A stretch of DNA of 64,000 nt. Origin: an uncultured Polaribacter sp. (GTDB lineage: Bacteria > Bacteroidota > Bacteroidia > Flavobacteriales > Flavobacteriaceae). The position numbers were made by a program, and so were the translations under genes. Shown in pieces: positions 1-8,779 of this stretch. Every line of letters starts with the position of its first letter. Positions within the stretch are counted from its first letter, which is position 1. The stretch covers positions 124,001-188,000 of the forward strand of contig NZ_CANMUE010000006.1 in assembly GCF_947500975.1 (NCBI RefSeq), written 5' to 3'. Under the pieces are notes generated by a model that ran no database searches, had not been told where the DNA came from, and was given only the letters and a program-made list of their open reading frames with translations.

Positions 1-2
1 AA

Positions 3-674
3 AGATATAATCAATTATATAAAACCATTAAAAATATTGCAGTTCATACTAATAAAGTAAAAAATATAATTTCGGAATTAAATCCTAATGCTATTATTTT
101 AAGAGTTGAACATGGGCTTTTTTTTAAGGAGTTTAGAGAGAGATCGACTAATGTTAAAGTAAAAAAATGTTTAATGGTTGGGTATATTTCTAAATATAAG
201 GGAATTGAAGACGCATTAAAAGTTGTTAAAGTTTTAAAAGAAAAAAAAATAAATATATTTTTAGATATAGTTGGGTTAGCTGAACCTGAGTATTTAAAAT
301 TTTTAACAGAAATGATTAACGATTTTATGATCAAGGATCAAGTAAATATTTTGTCAAAAGAAGTTTCAACAAGTTTTCTGATTAATAAAATTAATCAATC
401 AACTATGTTATGGTTACCATATAAAAAAATAAATCAGAGCGGCGTTTCTTATACCTCAGTCGGTTTAGAAAAACCCTTTGTAGGTTATGATGTTGGTAAT
501 TTTAAAGATGCATTTGGGGATAAAGGAATAGCTAATATTGTAGAAAAAAATAATATTAAAGCTTTTTCAGAAGCTGTAATTGAAGTAATGGAAAATGAAG
601 TTTTTTATAAAAAAAATATTCAAATTTTTTCTTCACAGAATTTATGGAATTTAAATAAAATAATATTAAACTAA
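3..674 (+). CDS. Glycosyltransferase family 4 (group 1), C-terminal part; 5' end outside the window
   Basis: The frame is open from base 3 with no stop, so the gene begins before the window; the ATG at 174 is internal. The visible part holds the end of the N-terminal Rossmann domain (VEHGLF) and the start of the C-terminal GT-B domain (MVGYISKYKGIEDAL), the usual 'glycan chain start, then YKG' arrangement of GT4 enzymes. Later comes LLWLPY-type sequence and an SGVSYTSVGLEKPFVGYDVGNF stretch in place of the classic E-x7-E donor site, which is hard to see and may be degenerate. It probably transfers a sugar from a nucleotide donor to a lipid-linked intermediate at the cytoplasmic face of the inner membrane. 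It is the first visible gene of a plus-strand polysaccharide cluster. Confidence 0.75.
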   Translation, partial: RYNQLYKTIKNIAVHTNKVKNIISELNPNAIILRVEHGLFFKEFRERSTNVKVKKCLMVGYISKYKGIEDALKVVKVLKEKKINIFLDIVGLAEPEYLKFLTEMINDFMIKDQVNILSKEVSTSFLINKINQSTMLWLPYKKINQSGVSYTSVGLEKPFVGYDVGNFKDAFGDKGIANIVEKNNIKAFSEAVIEVMENEVFYKKNIQIFSSQNLWNLNKIILN

Positions 675-785
675 AAATTGTAAAAGCTGAAATTTTTTTC
701 AAACTTAAATTCACACAAAGTAAATTTAATTATAGGAAGCTTACTTTTACCTTCCTTACTTTTACCTGTATGGTATTCTAGTTTA

Positions 786-2393
786 ATGCTTATAATTGTA
801 AGTTTAGCTTCAATTTGCAATCTTTTATTTAAAGGTAATAAAGAAATTTTCTCAAAATGGTTATTCTTACCTTTCTTAGTTTATTTTTTTTCTATAATAA
901 TATCTTTTATTATTGATTTATTTAATAATCAATTTGAGACAGAATTTATAGTCAGAAATTTATCAGTTTTAATTATTCCTTTATTTATTTTTAGTTCAAA
1001 TTTTTCTCAAAATCAAATTTTAAAGATTCTAAAAACTACTTCAGTAATAATAACTTTTGTTGGGGTTATATTCTTTTTTCTGTGGGTTTTTGGATATTAT
1101 AAATACAATAATCAACAAGAATTTCAGAAAAAAAATTGGTTTAAAAGTGAAATAATTACTTCAAAAGATTATTTAACAAAAGAATCGAATTACGATGTGC
1201 TAATTAAATCATCTTCAATTAAACCGAGTTTGCGAAAGATAATAATGCTAAATAATCAGCAAAATGAAAAATATTTAGTAAGAGAATTTATTATTAAAGG
1301 AGAAGAGAAAGGTAAAAGCTTTTGGGTATTATTAAGAAATGTTAATGAAGGAAATTGTAAAGCTTGGTTTAATGTTGCTAATGGTGAAATTGGCAAGATT
1401 GAAGGAGGTGGAAAAGTAAAATCAGAAAAATTACAAAATGGTTTTTACAAATTTACACTTGCAAACAAACTTCAATTAGGTTCTAAAAGAGAATGGTTTT
1501 ATATTTCCTTTGTTTCAGAAAACGGTAGTTATAGTTGGAGTAATGGAATAAATGAAAACGTATTCTTACAATTAAAGGAGCCTAATTTATATATAGAATC
1601 TGGTGAGGATTTATTAATAAGTAAGAATTTGTTAAATTTTAAGATTACAGATTTTAGTAATTTAGAAAATTATGCACACAGTACTTATTTTGGGTTAATA
1701 TTCATTTTTGCTTTAATAGTCTTTATTTTTAATTCTTTTTTAAACAAATGGGTCCGATTTATTGTTATTATTTTAAATGTTTTTTTTATTATTACCTTAG
1801 CATCTAAAGCTATTTTTATCAGCTTAGTTTTATTATTACCAGTTTATTGTTTATTTAATTATTTTAATTACAGGTATTTAATTGTCATAATTGCTTTTGG
1901 TTGTTTTCTTAGCTTTAATGGACATGTAAAAGAAAGGTTTAGTGATATGTTTAAAACATTTGTAGATGTTAATAAAAACAATGAATTGGGTGATTTAGCA
2001 GAATTGAGCACTAATAATAGAATTTTTATTTATAAGAACTACATTAACTTAATTGAGGATAATTTTATTGTTGGATATGGATATAAAAATGGAGAAAAAA
2101 TAAATAAATTTATATATAATTATAATTTTAATACTCATAATCAATATTTACAATCTTTATTTCATTCAGGAGTTATGGGTTTAGCTTCTTTAATTTTGTT
2201 TTGCATTTCACCTTTTTTACTTGTAAAAAATAAAAAAAACAAAAAACCTGATTTCGAGCTTTTTATAGTTATTATACTTTTTAATTTTTTGTTTGAATCG
2301 CTTTTATTTAGACAATGGGGGTTAATACTTATTTGTTTTTGTTATGCTATTTATTTTCAATTTTTCAAATCAGAATTAAAATGGTTTCGATAA
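786..2393 (+). CDS. O-antigen ligase/polymerase-like (Wzy/WaaL) membrane protein with inserted soluble domain
   Basis: Many hydrophobic segments flank a C-terminal Wzy_C-type signature: NNRIFIYKNYI (about 410-420), DNFIVGYGY (about 425-432) and THNQYLQSLFHSGVMGL (about 450-466). Proteins of this kind polymerise or ligate lipid-linked glycan in the periplasm. Between the early helices and residue 295 lies an unusual soluble stretch of about 190 residues; residues 165-272 resemble the beta-sandwich found in phage spike and carbohydrate-binding proteins (WFNVANGEIGKI, then NGFYKF, then a W/Y-G-rich end). The start is uncertain: the same frame is open back to 684 and encodes what looks like the first membrane helix (IIGSLLLPSLLLPVWYSSL), but no ATG, GTG or TTG is present there, only a CTG at 687. 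The gene overlaps the next one by 13 bases. Confidence 0.75.
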   Translation: MLIIVSLASICNLLFKGNKEIFSKWLFLPFLVYFFSIIISFIIDLFNNQFETEFIVRNLSVLIIPLFIFSSNFSQNQILKILKTTSVIITFVGVIFFFLWVFGYYKYNNQQEFQKKNWFKSEIITSKDYLTKESNYDVLIKSSSIKPSLRKIIMLNNQQNEKYLVREFIIKGEEKGKSFWVLLRNVNEGNCKAWFNVANGEIGKIEGGGKVKSEKLQNGFYKFTLANKLQLGSKREWFYISFVSENGSYSWSNGINENVFLQLKEPNLYIESGEDLLISKNLLNFKITDFSNLENYAHSTYFGLIFIFALIVFIFNSFLNKWVRFIVIILNVFFIITLASKAIFISLVLLLPVYCLFNYFNYRYLIVIIAFGCFLSFNGHVKERFSDMFKTFVDVNKNNELGDLAELSTNNRIFIYKNYINLIEDNFIVGYGYKNGEKINKFIYNYNFNTHNQYLQSLFHSGVMGLASLILFCISPFLLVKNKKNKKPDFELFIVIILFNFLFESLLFRQWGLILICFCYAIYFQFFKSELKWFR

Positions 2394-3160
2394 TAGTACC
2401 TGTATATAATTGTGAAGAATTTTTAGATGAATGTATCCAGTCAGTTCTAGATCAAACATTAAATGAGTGGGAATTAATTTTAATAGATGATTATTCTACA
2501 GATTCTTCAAAAGAAATAATAAATAAATATGTTCAATTTGATAAAAGAATAAAGACTTATTCATTTGATAAAAATGTTGGAGCTGGAGTCTCAAGAAATA
2601 AAGGTATTCAAATAAGTGAAAAAAGATTCATTGCATTTCTAGATAGTGATGATTATTGGCATAGAGATAAGCTGAAAAAACAACTTGAGTTTATGATTAA
2701 TAATGATATTGAATTCTCGTTTACTAATTTTGTTGAATTGGATAAAAATGATAATCCTTTTAAAATCATTTTACCACCAAAAGAAGTTAGTTCTTTTTCG
2801 TTACTTTTTAATAATTATATTAAAACTGTAACAGCTATTTATGATACAAAAAGAATAGGTAAAATTTATATGCCTGATTATAGAAAAAGGCAAGATTGGG
2901 GTTTATGGTTCAATATTTTAAATAAAACAAATAAGGCTTATTGTTTATTTGAACCATTAGCATATTATAGAACATCAAACGTATCTTTAAGTAAGGATAA
3001 GTTTCAACTAATAAAAGAAAATTTTAATTTCTATAGGTTTTTTTTACATAAAAGTTACGTGGTAAGTTTTATAATGATGATTTTATTCTTGACAGTTCAT
3101 TTATCATTTAAAATTATTTTTTTTAAAAAAATTAAAAAATTAGAAGATATTTCTTTTTAG
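2381..3160 (+). CDS. Glycosyltransferase family 2
   Basis: A GT-A fold enzyme of about 259 residues beginning MVSIIVPVYNCEEFL, with the usual LILIDDYSTDSS nucleotide-binding segment near 35-46 and a DxD-type metal site in FLDSDDYWH near 87-95. QDWGLW further on matches the acceptor-side (E/Q)DW-type motif of the family. The last 40 residues carry a hydrophobic helix followed by lysines, suggesting membrane anchoring. I chose the ATG at 2381 over an upstream in-frame ATG at 2315 because the family's IIVPVYN strand should begin within a few residues of the start, and the longer version would overlap the polymerase gene by 79 bases. It likely adds one sugar of the repeat unit; donor and acceptor cannot be told from sequence. 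Confidence 0.85.
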   Translation: MVSIIVPVYNCEEFLDECIQSVLDQTLNEWELILIDDYSTDSSKEIINKYVQFDKRIKTYSFDKNVGAGVSRNKGIQISEKRFIAFLDSDDYWHRDKLKKQLEFMINNDIEFSFTNFVELDKNDNPFKIILPPKEVSSFSLLFNNYIKTVTAIYDTKRIGKIYMPDYRKRQDWGLWFNILNKTNKAYCLFEPLAYYRTSNVSLSKDKFQLIKENFNFYRFFLHKSYVVSFIMMILFLTVHLSFKIIFFKKIKKLEDISF

Positions 3161-3206
3161 AAAAGTGTTTTTTTGTTAATACATTAGTCTTTTAAAATAA
3201 TCAAGC

Positions 3207-4562
3207 TTGAAAAAAAGATATTCCTACTTAATAAAACCTTTACAAAAATTAATAGATATTATATTAATAAATTTAATTGTTTATTTAATTTCAGATAAAG
3301 ATTATTTAAATTTTTCTTTTCTAACATATATTACTCTTTTTTGGTTAGTTACTTCTTACTTATTTGGGTTTTACAAAGTATACAGGTTCACCAATAATTT
3401 AAGAGTATTAACACTTTTAGTAAAACAGTTTTTAATTTTTACTTTAGGGTATTTTACTTATTTTGGAATTTTTAGAGAAGGAGAAGTTGTACATAATCAA
3501 TTTTTAATTTTAGCTTCTATTTTTCTTGGAATTACATTTGTTAAGTATTTATGGTTTTTTCTTTTAAATAAATATAGAGCTTTAGGTAAAAATTATAGAA
3601 CAACAGTTGTGTTAGGTTTTGATGATTCTTCAAAAAATATCATTAAACTTTTTAATAGTAAATCAAATTTAGGCTATAAGTTTTTAGGTTTTTTTTCAGA
3701 TAAAGAATACAAAATAAAAGAATATTTGGGTGAATTTAATGATATTTATCAATTTGTAGAAGATAATAATGTTGATGAAATTTACTGTGCATTATCCATA
3801 CTTGATCGAAATCAAATAAAAAAAATAAATAAGTTTGCTATAGAAAAAAACATTGTTTTAAAATTAATTCCAAATTCAAACGAGTTATATAGCAAAAGTC
3901 AAAAGGCAGAATATTATAATGATTCTTTATTAGTTTTAAATGTAAAAAAACTACCTTTTGAGTTTTCAGAAAATTTTTATGTAAAAAGAGTTTTTGATAT
4001 TTTCTTTTCTTTATTTGTGTGTGTTTTTATCCTTTCTTGGTTGATTCCTGTTTTATGGGTTTTGGTAAAACTAGAATCTAAGGGACCCTTAATTTTTAAA
4101 CAAGGTAGAGAAGGATTAAATGGTGAAGAATTTGTTTGCTATAAGTTTAGATCTATGAAAATGAATAACTTATCAGACAAAATCCATGCTACAAAAAATG
4201 ACACAAGAGTAACGAAAATTGGAGCTTTTTTAAGAAAAACTAGTATGGATGAACTACCTCAATTTTTTAATGTTTTGTTTGGTGATATGAGTGTTGTTGG
4301 ACCCAGACCACACTTAGAAAGTTTATCTTTAGAATATCAAAAAGATGTAGATGATTATTTGAAAAGGCATATTGTAAAACCAGGTATTACTGGGTTAGCG
4401 CAAATAAGTGGTTACAGGGGAGAAATTAAGAAAAGGTCAGATATTAAAAATAGAGTGCGTTTAGATATATTTTACATAGAAAATTGGTCTTTTTTCTTAG
4501 ATATAAAAATAATTATCCAAACAGTATTAAATGTGTTTAAAGGAGAAGAAAAAGCCTATTAA
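3207..4562 (+). CDS. Polyprenyl-phosphate sugar phosphotransferase (WcaJ/WbaP-like initiating enzyme)
   Basis: The 451-residue protein has four N-terminal membrane helices, a Rossmann-like CoA_binding_3 domain (TTVVLGFDDSSKNII onward, about 131-240) and a C-terminal bacterial sugar-transferase domain: KRVFDIFFSL, KFRSMK, the DELPQFFNVLFGDMSVVGPRPH core and GITGLAQISGYRGE. This family starts repeat-unit assembly by moving a sugar-1-phosphate from a UDP-sugar to undecaprenyl phosphate at the inner membrane. The start is a TTG at 3207 (MKKRYSYLIKPL); no ATG lies nearby in frame. It is followed with no gap by a GT2 gene whose ATG directly follows its TAA. Its presence at the end of the cluster indicates a Wzx/Wzy-type pathway, consistent with the polymerase at 786. 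Confidence 0.9.
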   Translation: MKKRYSYLIKPLQKLIDIILINLIVYLISDKDYLNFSFLTYITLFWLVTSYLFGFYKVYRFTNNLRVLTLLVKQFLIFTLGYFTYFGIFREGEVVHNQFLILASIFLGITFVKYLWFFLLNKYRALGKNYRTTVVLGFDDSSKNIIKLFNSKSNLGYKFLGFFSDKEYKIKEYLGEFNDIYQFVEDNNVDEIYCALSILDRNQIKKINKFAIEKNIVLKLIPNSNELYSKSQKAEYYNDSLLVLNVKKLPFEFSENFYVKRVFDIFFSLFVCVFILSWLIPVLWVLVKLESKGPLIFKQGREGLNGEEFVCYKFRSMKMNNLSDKIHATKNDTRVTKIGAFLRKTSMDELPQFFNVLFGDMSVVGPRPHLESLSLEYQKDVDDYLKRHIVKPGITGLAQISGYRGEIKKRSDIKNRVRLDIFYIENWSFFLDIKIIIQTVLNVFKGEEKAY

Positions 4563-5315
4563 ATGGATAAAGAACTTCAAATAACTGCAACGATTGTTCT
4601 TTTCAAACAAAACTTAAACGTATTAAAAAAAACAGTAGATTCTTTTCTTAAAACACCATTAAAAAAGAAACTATTTTTAATTGATAATTCACCCAAAAAT
4701 AATTTAGAAAAACATTTTATTAATGAGGAAATAGAATATATTTTTGTTGGAGAAAATATTGGTTTTGGTAAAGCACATAACCTTATTTTAAATCAAATTA
4801 ATTCAAATTTTCACTTGATATTAAATCCTGATGTAGAGTTTTCTACTGATGTAATTCCGAATTTAATAAAAGAATTTAAAAGTAATTCTGAAGTCTCTTT
4901 TATTACACCCAATATTATTTATCCAAATAATAAAAAACAATTTGTTTGTAGAAAACATCCTACTTTTTTTGATTTGATAAATAGAAAATTAAAGATATCT
5001 CGGAACCAGATTATTAAAAATGAGTACCGAAATAAAGATTTATCTACACCGTTTTATCCTGAATTTATTCACGGATGTTTTATGCTTTTTAAAACAGAAG
5101 ATTTTAAACAATTAAAAGGTTTTGATGAGCGTTTTTTCTTATATATGGAAGATGCAGATATTTGTAGAAGAATTGATGATTCAGGAAAAAATAAATTATA
5201 TTTTCCAGAAGTTCAAGTTATACATCAACACCAGAAAGGTTCATCAAAAAGTATAAAACTATTTTTTATTCATTTAAAATCAGCAATTACATATTTTTTA
5301 AAGTGGGGATTTTAG
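4563..5315 (+). CDS. Glycosyltransferase family 2 (rhamnosyltransferase-like)
   Basis: A 250-residue GT2 protein. The N-terminal half shows ITATIVLFKQN, LFLIDNSPKN, then ENIGFGKAHN and LILNPDVEF, the pattern of the rhamnosyltransferase/WcaA branch in which NPDV stands in for the DxD metal site. The C-terminal half shows HGCFMLFKTEDF, GFDERFFLYMEDADICRRI and HQHQKGSSKS, the conserved acceptor-domain signature (E-D-xD-x-R). Its ATG abuts the stop codon of the phosphotransferase gene, so the two are probably translationally coupled. It is the last gene of the cluster; a new promoter for purD follows. The sugar is unknown. Confidence 0.88.
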   Translation: MDKELQITATIVLFKQNLNVLKKTVDSFLKTPLKKKLFLIDNSPKNNLEKHFINEEIEYIFVGENIGFGKAHNLILNQINSNFHLILNPDVEFSTDVIPNLIKEFKSNSEVSFITPNIIYPNNKKQFVCRKHPTFFDLINRKLKISRNQIIKNEYRNKDLSTPFYPEFIHGCFMLFKTEDFKQLKGFDERFFLYMEDADICRRIDDSGKNKLYFPEVQVIHQHQKGSSKSIKLFFIHLKSAITYFLKWGF

Positions 5316-5335
5316 TTTTCAAAACTTATTTAAAA

Positions 5336-5343
5336 TATATTTG
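5336..5343 (+). promoter_or_regulatory. Predicted -7 box of the purD promoter
   Basis: TATATTTG matches the Bacteroidota -7 consensus TAnnTTTG and lies 30 bases before the purD ATG. A clear -33 TTG is not visible. Confidence 0.6.
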
Positions 5344-5372
5344 CACTTTCAAAACACAACAATACAACAATA

Positions 5373-6647
5373 ATGAACATTCTTATTTTAGGCTCTGGAG
5401 GTAGAGAACACGCTTTTGCTTTAAAATTATCTAAAAGTAACAAAATAACTCAATTATTTGTAGCACCTGGTAATGCAGGAACAGATAAAATAGCAACAAA
5501 CATAAACATCAATCCAACAGATTTTAAAGCAGTAAAAAAGACTGTTTTAGAAAGGGATATAAAAATGGTGGTTGTTGGCCCTGAAGCGCCTTTAGTAGAA
5601 GGTGTTCACGATTTCTTTTTAGCAGATGATGTTCTAAAGAATATTCCTGTAATTGGTCCTAAGAAAGATGGCGCTTTATTAGAAGGAAGTAAAGATTTTT
5701 CAAAACAATTCATGCAAAAACATGGAGTTCCAACTGCTCGTTATCAATCTTTTACAAAAGAAAATTTAGAAGATGGTTTTGCTTTTTTAGAAACTTTAGC
5801 GCCTCCTTATGTTTTAAAAGCTGATGGATTAGCCGCAGGGAAAGGTGTTTTAATTTTAAACAATTTAGAAGAAGCAAAAACTGAATTAGAAGAAATGGTT
5901 TCTAATCAAAAATTTGGCGAAGCTTCATCAACAGTGGTTATTGAAGAGTTTTTAAAAGGAATAGAGTTATCTGTTTTTGTATTAACTGACGGAAAAAACT
6001 ATAAAATTTTACCATCAGCAAAAGATTATAAAAGAATTGGAGAAGGAGACACGGGTTTAAATACTGGTGGAATGGGAGCAATTTCTCCTGTACCATTTGC
6101 AGACGATGCATTTTTAAATAAAGTTGAAGAGTTGGTTGTAAAACCTACAATAGCTGGTTTACAAAAAGATGGAATTGATTATAGAGGATTTATTTTTATT
6201 GGTTTGATGAATGATAATGGAAACCCTTCTGTTGTTGAGTATAATGTAAGAATGGGAGATCCGGAAACGGAAGTTGTTTTACCAAGAATTGAGTCTGATT
6301 TGTTTGATTTATTTGAAGGTGTTGCCAATCAAAATTTAAATGAAAAATCATTTTCTGTTACAGATAAAGTAGCAACAACTGTAATGTTGGTGTCTGGTGG
6401 TTATCCTGAAGCTTATCAAAAAAATAAAGAAATTAATGGTTTTGAAACTGTTGATGAATCTTTTGTTTTTCACGCTGGAACAACTATTAAAGAAAATAAA
6501 GTTGTTACAAGTGGAGGTAGAGTTATGGCAATAACTTCATTTGGAGATACAATTGAAGAAGCTTTAGAAAAAAGTTATAAAAGCATTGATAAAATTCATT
6601 TTAACGAAATGAATTATAGAAAAGATATTGGTTTCGATTTGGTATAA
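5373..6647 (+). CDS. purD: Phosphoribosylamine-glycine ligase (GARS)
   Basis: PurD joins glycine to 5-phosphoribosylamine using ATP, the second step of de novo purine synthesis, in the cytoplasm. The 424-residue length is normal. The N-terminal domain shows LILGSGGREHA and VVVGPEAPLVEG; the ATP-grasp region shows VLKADGLAAGKGV, IEEFLKGIELSV, LNTGGMGAISP and the metal-binding EYNVRMGDPETE. The C-terminal GARS_C domain (VMLVSGGYP, then VVTSGGRVM) is complete. It has its own predicted promoter at 5336 and is the first housekeeping gene after the polysaccharide cluster. A convergent histidine-kinase gene ends 10 bases downstream. Confidence 0.97.
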   Translation: MNILILGSGGREHAFALKLSKSNKITQLFVAPGNAGTDKIATNININPTDFKAVKKTVLERDIKMVVVGPEAPLVEGVHDFFLADDVLKNIPVIGPKKDGALLEGSKDFSKQFMQKHGVPTARYQSFTKENLEDGFAFLETLAPPYVLKADGLAAGKGVLILNNLEEAKTELEEMVSNQKFGEASSTVVIEEFLKGIELSVFVLTDGKNYKILPSAKDYKRIGEGDTGLNTGGMGAISPVPFADDAFLNKVEELVVKPTIAGLQKDGIDYRGFIFIGLMNDNGNPSVVEYNVRMGDPETEVVLPRIESDLFDLFEGVANQNLNEKSFSVTDKVATTVMLVSGGYPEAYQKNKEINGFETVDESFVFHAGTTIKENKVVTSGGRVMAITSFGDTIEEALEKSYKSIDKIHFNEMNYRKDIGFDLV

Positions 6648-6657
6648 TTCTTAATAA

Positions 6658-7698
6658 TTACTTGGCTTTTTCAAGCGTAAAAGAAAATTCAGAACCTTCA
6701 CCATAAATACTTTTTAACAAGATGTTTTCGTCATGGGCTTCAATTATATGTTTTACAATTGATAGCCCTAAACCTGAACCCCCTTGTTCTCTAGATCTAC
6801 TTTGATCTACTCTGTAGAAGCGTTCAAATAAGCGAGAAAGGTGCTCTTTTTTAATGCCTTCTCCATTGTCAATTACTTTAATAATAAACTTTTTATCGTT
6901 ATGAGTTTCAACTCCAAGTATTGTTGATCCATTGGTTTTTCCATATTTTATAGAATTTACAACTAAGTTGATTAATACTTGTTCTATTTTTTCAATATCG
7001 CCTTTTACAAAAACAGGAAATTCATAAATTTTATCAAATTTTAAAGAGATGTTTCTCTTTTTGGCCTTCATCTCAAATAAATCAAATACATTTTGGATGA
7101 GTTCTAGAATATTAAAAACTTCAACATTTAATTTCATGCCATCAGTTTCTAGTTTGGCAATCATATCTAAATCTTTAATTACAGCCACAAGTCTTTCTAC
7201 ACCTTTGTTTGCTCTGTCAAGATATTTTGCTCTAATTTCTTTGTCATTTACTGCTCCTTCTAATAGGGTTAAAATATAACCTTGAACCGTAAAAAGTGGT
7301 GTTTTTAATTCGTGAGCAACATTGCCTAAAAAATCACGTCTAAAAGAATCTCTTTCAGTTAAGTTTTTAATTTCTAAACGTTTTCCTTCAACAAAGGTTT
7401 CCATTTTTTTAGAAAGTTTTTCAACATCTGTTGTTGCAGATTCTCTTTTTAATTCATCAACATCTAAAATAGAAACTTCTTCGTAAATTTTCAATAATCT
7501 TCTGTAAATGAAGTGTTCAGCTCTATATTGAGTAATTAAAAAGGATATGATAAAAAGTGAAATAACAGAAATAATTATTGTATTAGCCCCTAAATGTTTA
7601 CTAATAAAAAAATAAGATATAGCTGCAATAATAACAGAAAGCAATGTTAAATATACTGCAGACCACAGTGCATATGAGTATGTTTTTTTTAGTTTCAT
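6658..7698 (-). CDS. Sensor histidine kinase (PhoR-like), HisKA/HATPase_c
   Basis: This inner-membrane kinase has two helices close together (about 11-32 and 39-56) with only a short periplasmic loop, a linker resembling HAMP (about 58-100), then HisKA with the phospho-accepting His near 129 in NVAHELKTPL and HATPase_c with NLVVNSIKYG (N box), DNGEGI (G1), and GGSGLGLSIV (G2). The tiny loop and absence of a PAS domain suggest that it senses a membrane or protein signal. It is co-transcribed with the response regulator just upstream. I chose the ATG at 7698; a TTG at 7710 would add four residues and nearly touch the upstream stop. The architecture resembles PhoR of the phosphate system, but no phosphate-transport gene is nearby, so the stimulus is open. 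Confidence 0.9.
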   Translation of the reverse strand: MKLKKTYSYALWSAVYLTLLSVIIAAISYFFISKHLGANTIIISVISLFIISFLITQYRAEHFIYRRLLKIYEEVSILDVDELKRESATTDVEKLSKKMETFVEGKRLEIKNLTERDSFRRDFLGNVAHELKTPLFTVQGYILTLLEGAVNDKEIRAKYLDRANKGVERLVAVIKDLDMIAKLETDGMKLNVEVFNILELIQNVFDLFEMKAKKRNISLKFDKIYEFPVFVKGDIEKIEQVLINLVVNSIKYGKTNGSTILGVETHNDKKFIIKVIDNGEGIKKEHLSRLFERFYRVDQSRSREQGGSGLGLSIVKHIIEAHDENILLKSIYGEGSEFSFTLEKAK

Positions 7699-7712
7699 AT
7701 AAGTAAGCAAGT

Positions 7713-8411
7713 CTATTTATCTTGCTCTTCTAAAACAAATTTATATCCTACGCCTTTAACGGTTTTAAAATGATCATCACCAATTTTTTCGCGTAATTTT
7801 CTAATATGTACATCTATAGTTCTGCCACCAACAACAACTTCATTTCCCCAAACAGTATCTAATATAATTTCTCTTTTAAAAACCTTGCCAGGTCTAGAAG
7901 TTAGCAAAGAAAATAACTCAAACTCTTTTCTAGGCAAAGCAATTTTTTTACCTGACTTATAAACAACATATTCATCTCTATCTATAATAATATCACCAAT
8001 AGTAAGAGATTGTTCATTTTCTTTTTCGGTTTTTAACCTTCTTAATAAAGATTTTACTTTGCTTATTAAAACTTTTGGTTTAATGGGTTTAGTGATATAA
8101 TCGTCTGCACCAGCTTCAAAACCGGCAACTTGTGAGTAATCTTCACCTCTTGCTGTTAAAAAAGAAATAATTACGTTTTCTAAAGATGCAATCTTTCTAA
8201 TTTTTTCACAAGCTTCAATGCCGTCCATTTCTGGCATCATAATGTCTAATAAAATTAAATGAGGAATATTTTTTTTAGCAGATTTAATTGCTTCTTTACC
8301 ATTTATGGCGGTAAAAATTTGATAACCTTCGTTTCTTAAATTATAACCAACAATTTCTAAAATATCTGGTTCATCATCAACTAATAAAATTTTAATATCG
8401 TTTTTATTCAT
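7713..8411 (-). CDS. OmpR/PhoB-family response regulator
   Basis: A 232-residue two-domain regulator. The receiver has the acidic pocket VDDEPD (11-16), the phosphorylation Asp 56 in LLDIMMPEMDG, Thr 86 in FLTARGE and Lys 108 in DYITKPIKP. The C-terminal winged-helix Trans_reg_C domain shows LPRKEFELFSLL, VFKREIILDTVWG, GRTIDVHIRKLREKIG and VKGVGYKF. It binds DNA, typically as a dimer at direct repeats, once phosphorylated by its partner kinase encoded immediately downstream. It is the first gene of the two-gene operon and has a predicted promoter at 8435-8442. Confidence 0.94.
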   Translation of the reverse strand: MNKNDIKILLVDDEPDILEIVGYNLRNEGYQIFTAINGKEAIKSAKKNIPHLILLDIMMPEMDGIEACEKIRKIASLENVIISFLTARGEDYSQVAGFEAGADDYITKPIKPKVLISKVKSLLRRLKTEKENEQSLTIGDIIIDRDEYVVYKSGKKIALPRKEFELFSLLTSRPGKVFKREIILDTVWGNEVVVGGRTIDVHIRKLREKIGDDHFKTVKGVGYKFVLEEQDK

Positions 8412-8434
8412 AATTTTTTATAAGAGATAAGTAC

Positions 8435-8442
8435 CAAAAATA
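8435..8442 (-). promoter_or_regulatory. Predicted -7 box of the response-regulator promoter
   Basis: On the minus strand this reads TATTTTTG, a TAnnTTTG match 24 bases before the ATG at 8411. A minus-strand TTG at 8464-8466 is 21 bases upstream of the box, within the spacing reported for Flavobacterium. Confidence 0.5.
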
Positions 8443-8623
8443 CAGATAATTCTAATACAATTACAAGTACTTAACAATCATTTAAACTTAAATGTTTTAG
8501 TTAACATTAAAATAACTTTACTATATTTTTTTTAATTTAATCAACTGTTATTCAGACGTGTAATTATTATTGGTTAAGTGGTTTTTGATATTTAAGAAAT
8601 CAATTTACATAAAACTTATTAAT

Positions 8624-8756
8624 ATGAAAAAAAATACATTTTTACTTTATTATTAATACCGCTTATAGTACTATATCTTTTGTAAAAGGTTCATAATCAT
8701 TTGCAAATTCTAATACTATTAACTCTTATGCTGATAATAATTTTATTATCTTACCT
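8624..8756 (+). pseudogene. Possible remnant of a secreted-protein gene (frameshift and stops)
   Basis: The 368-base gap between 8411 and 8780 holds no intact gene. From an ATG at 8624 the sequence reads MKKNTFLLY, like a signal-peptide start, and stops after ten codons. Shifting one frame near 8645 gives IINTAYSTISFVKGS, a stop at 8694, then SFANSNTINSYADNNFIILP and a stop at 8757. The composition (signal peptide followed by an SFANSN-like stretch) recalls the N-termini of secreted flavobacterial proteins. This may be a decayed gene or chance; no downstream body of such a gene remains. Confidence 0.3.
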
Positions 8757-8779
8757 TAAGAAAAAGAAAACATAGTGCT

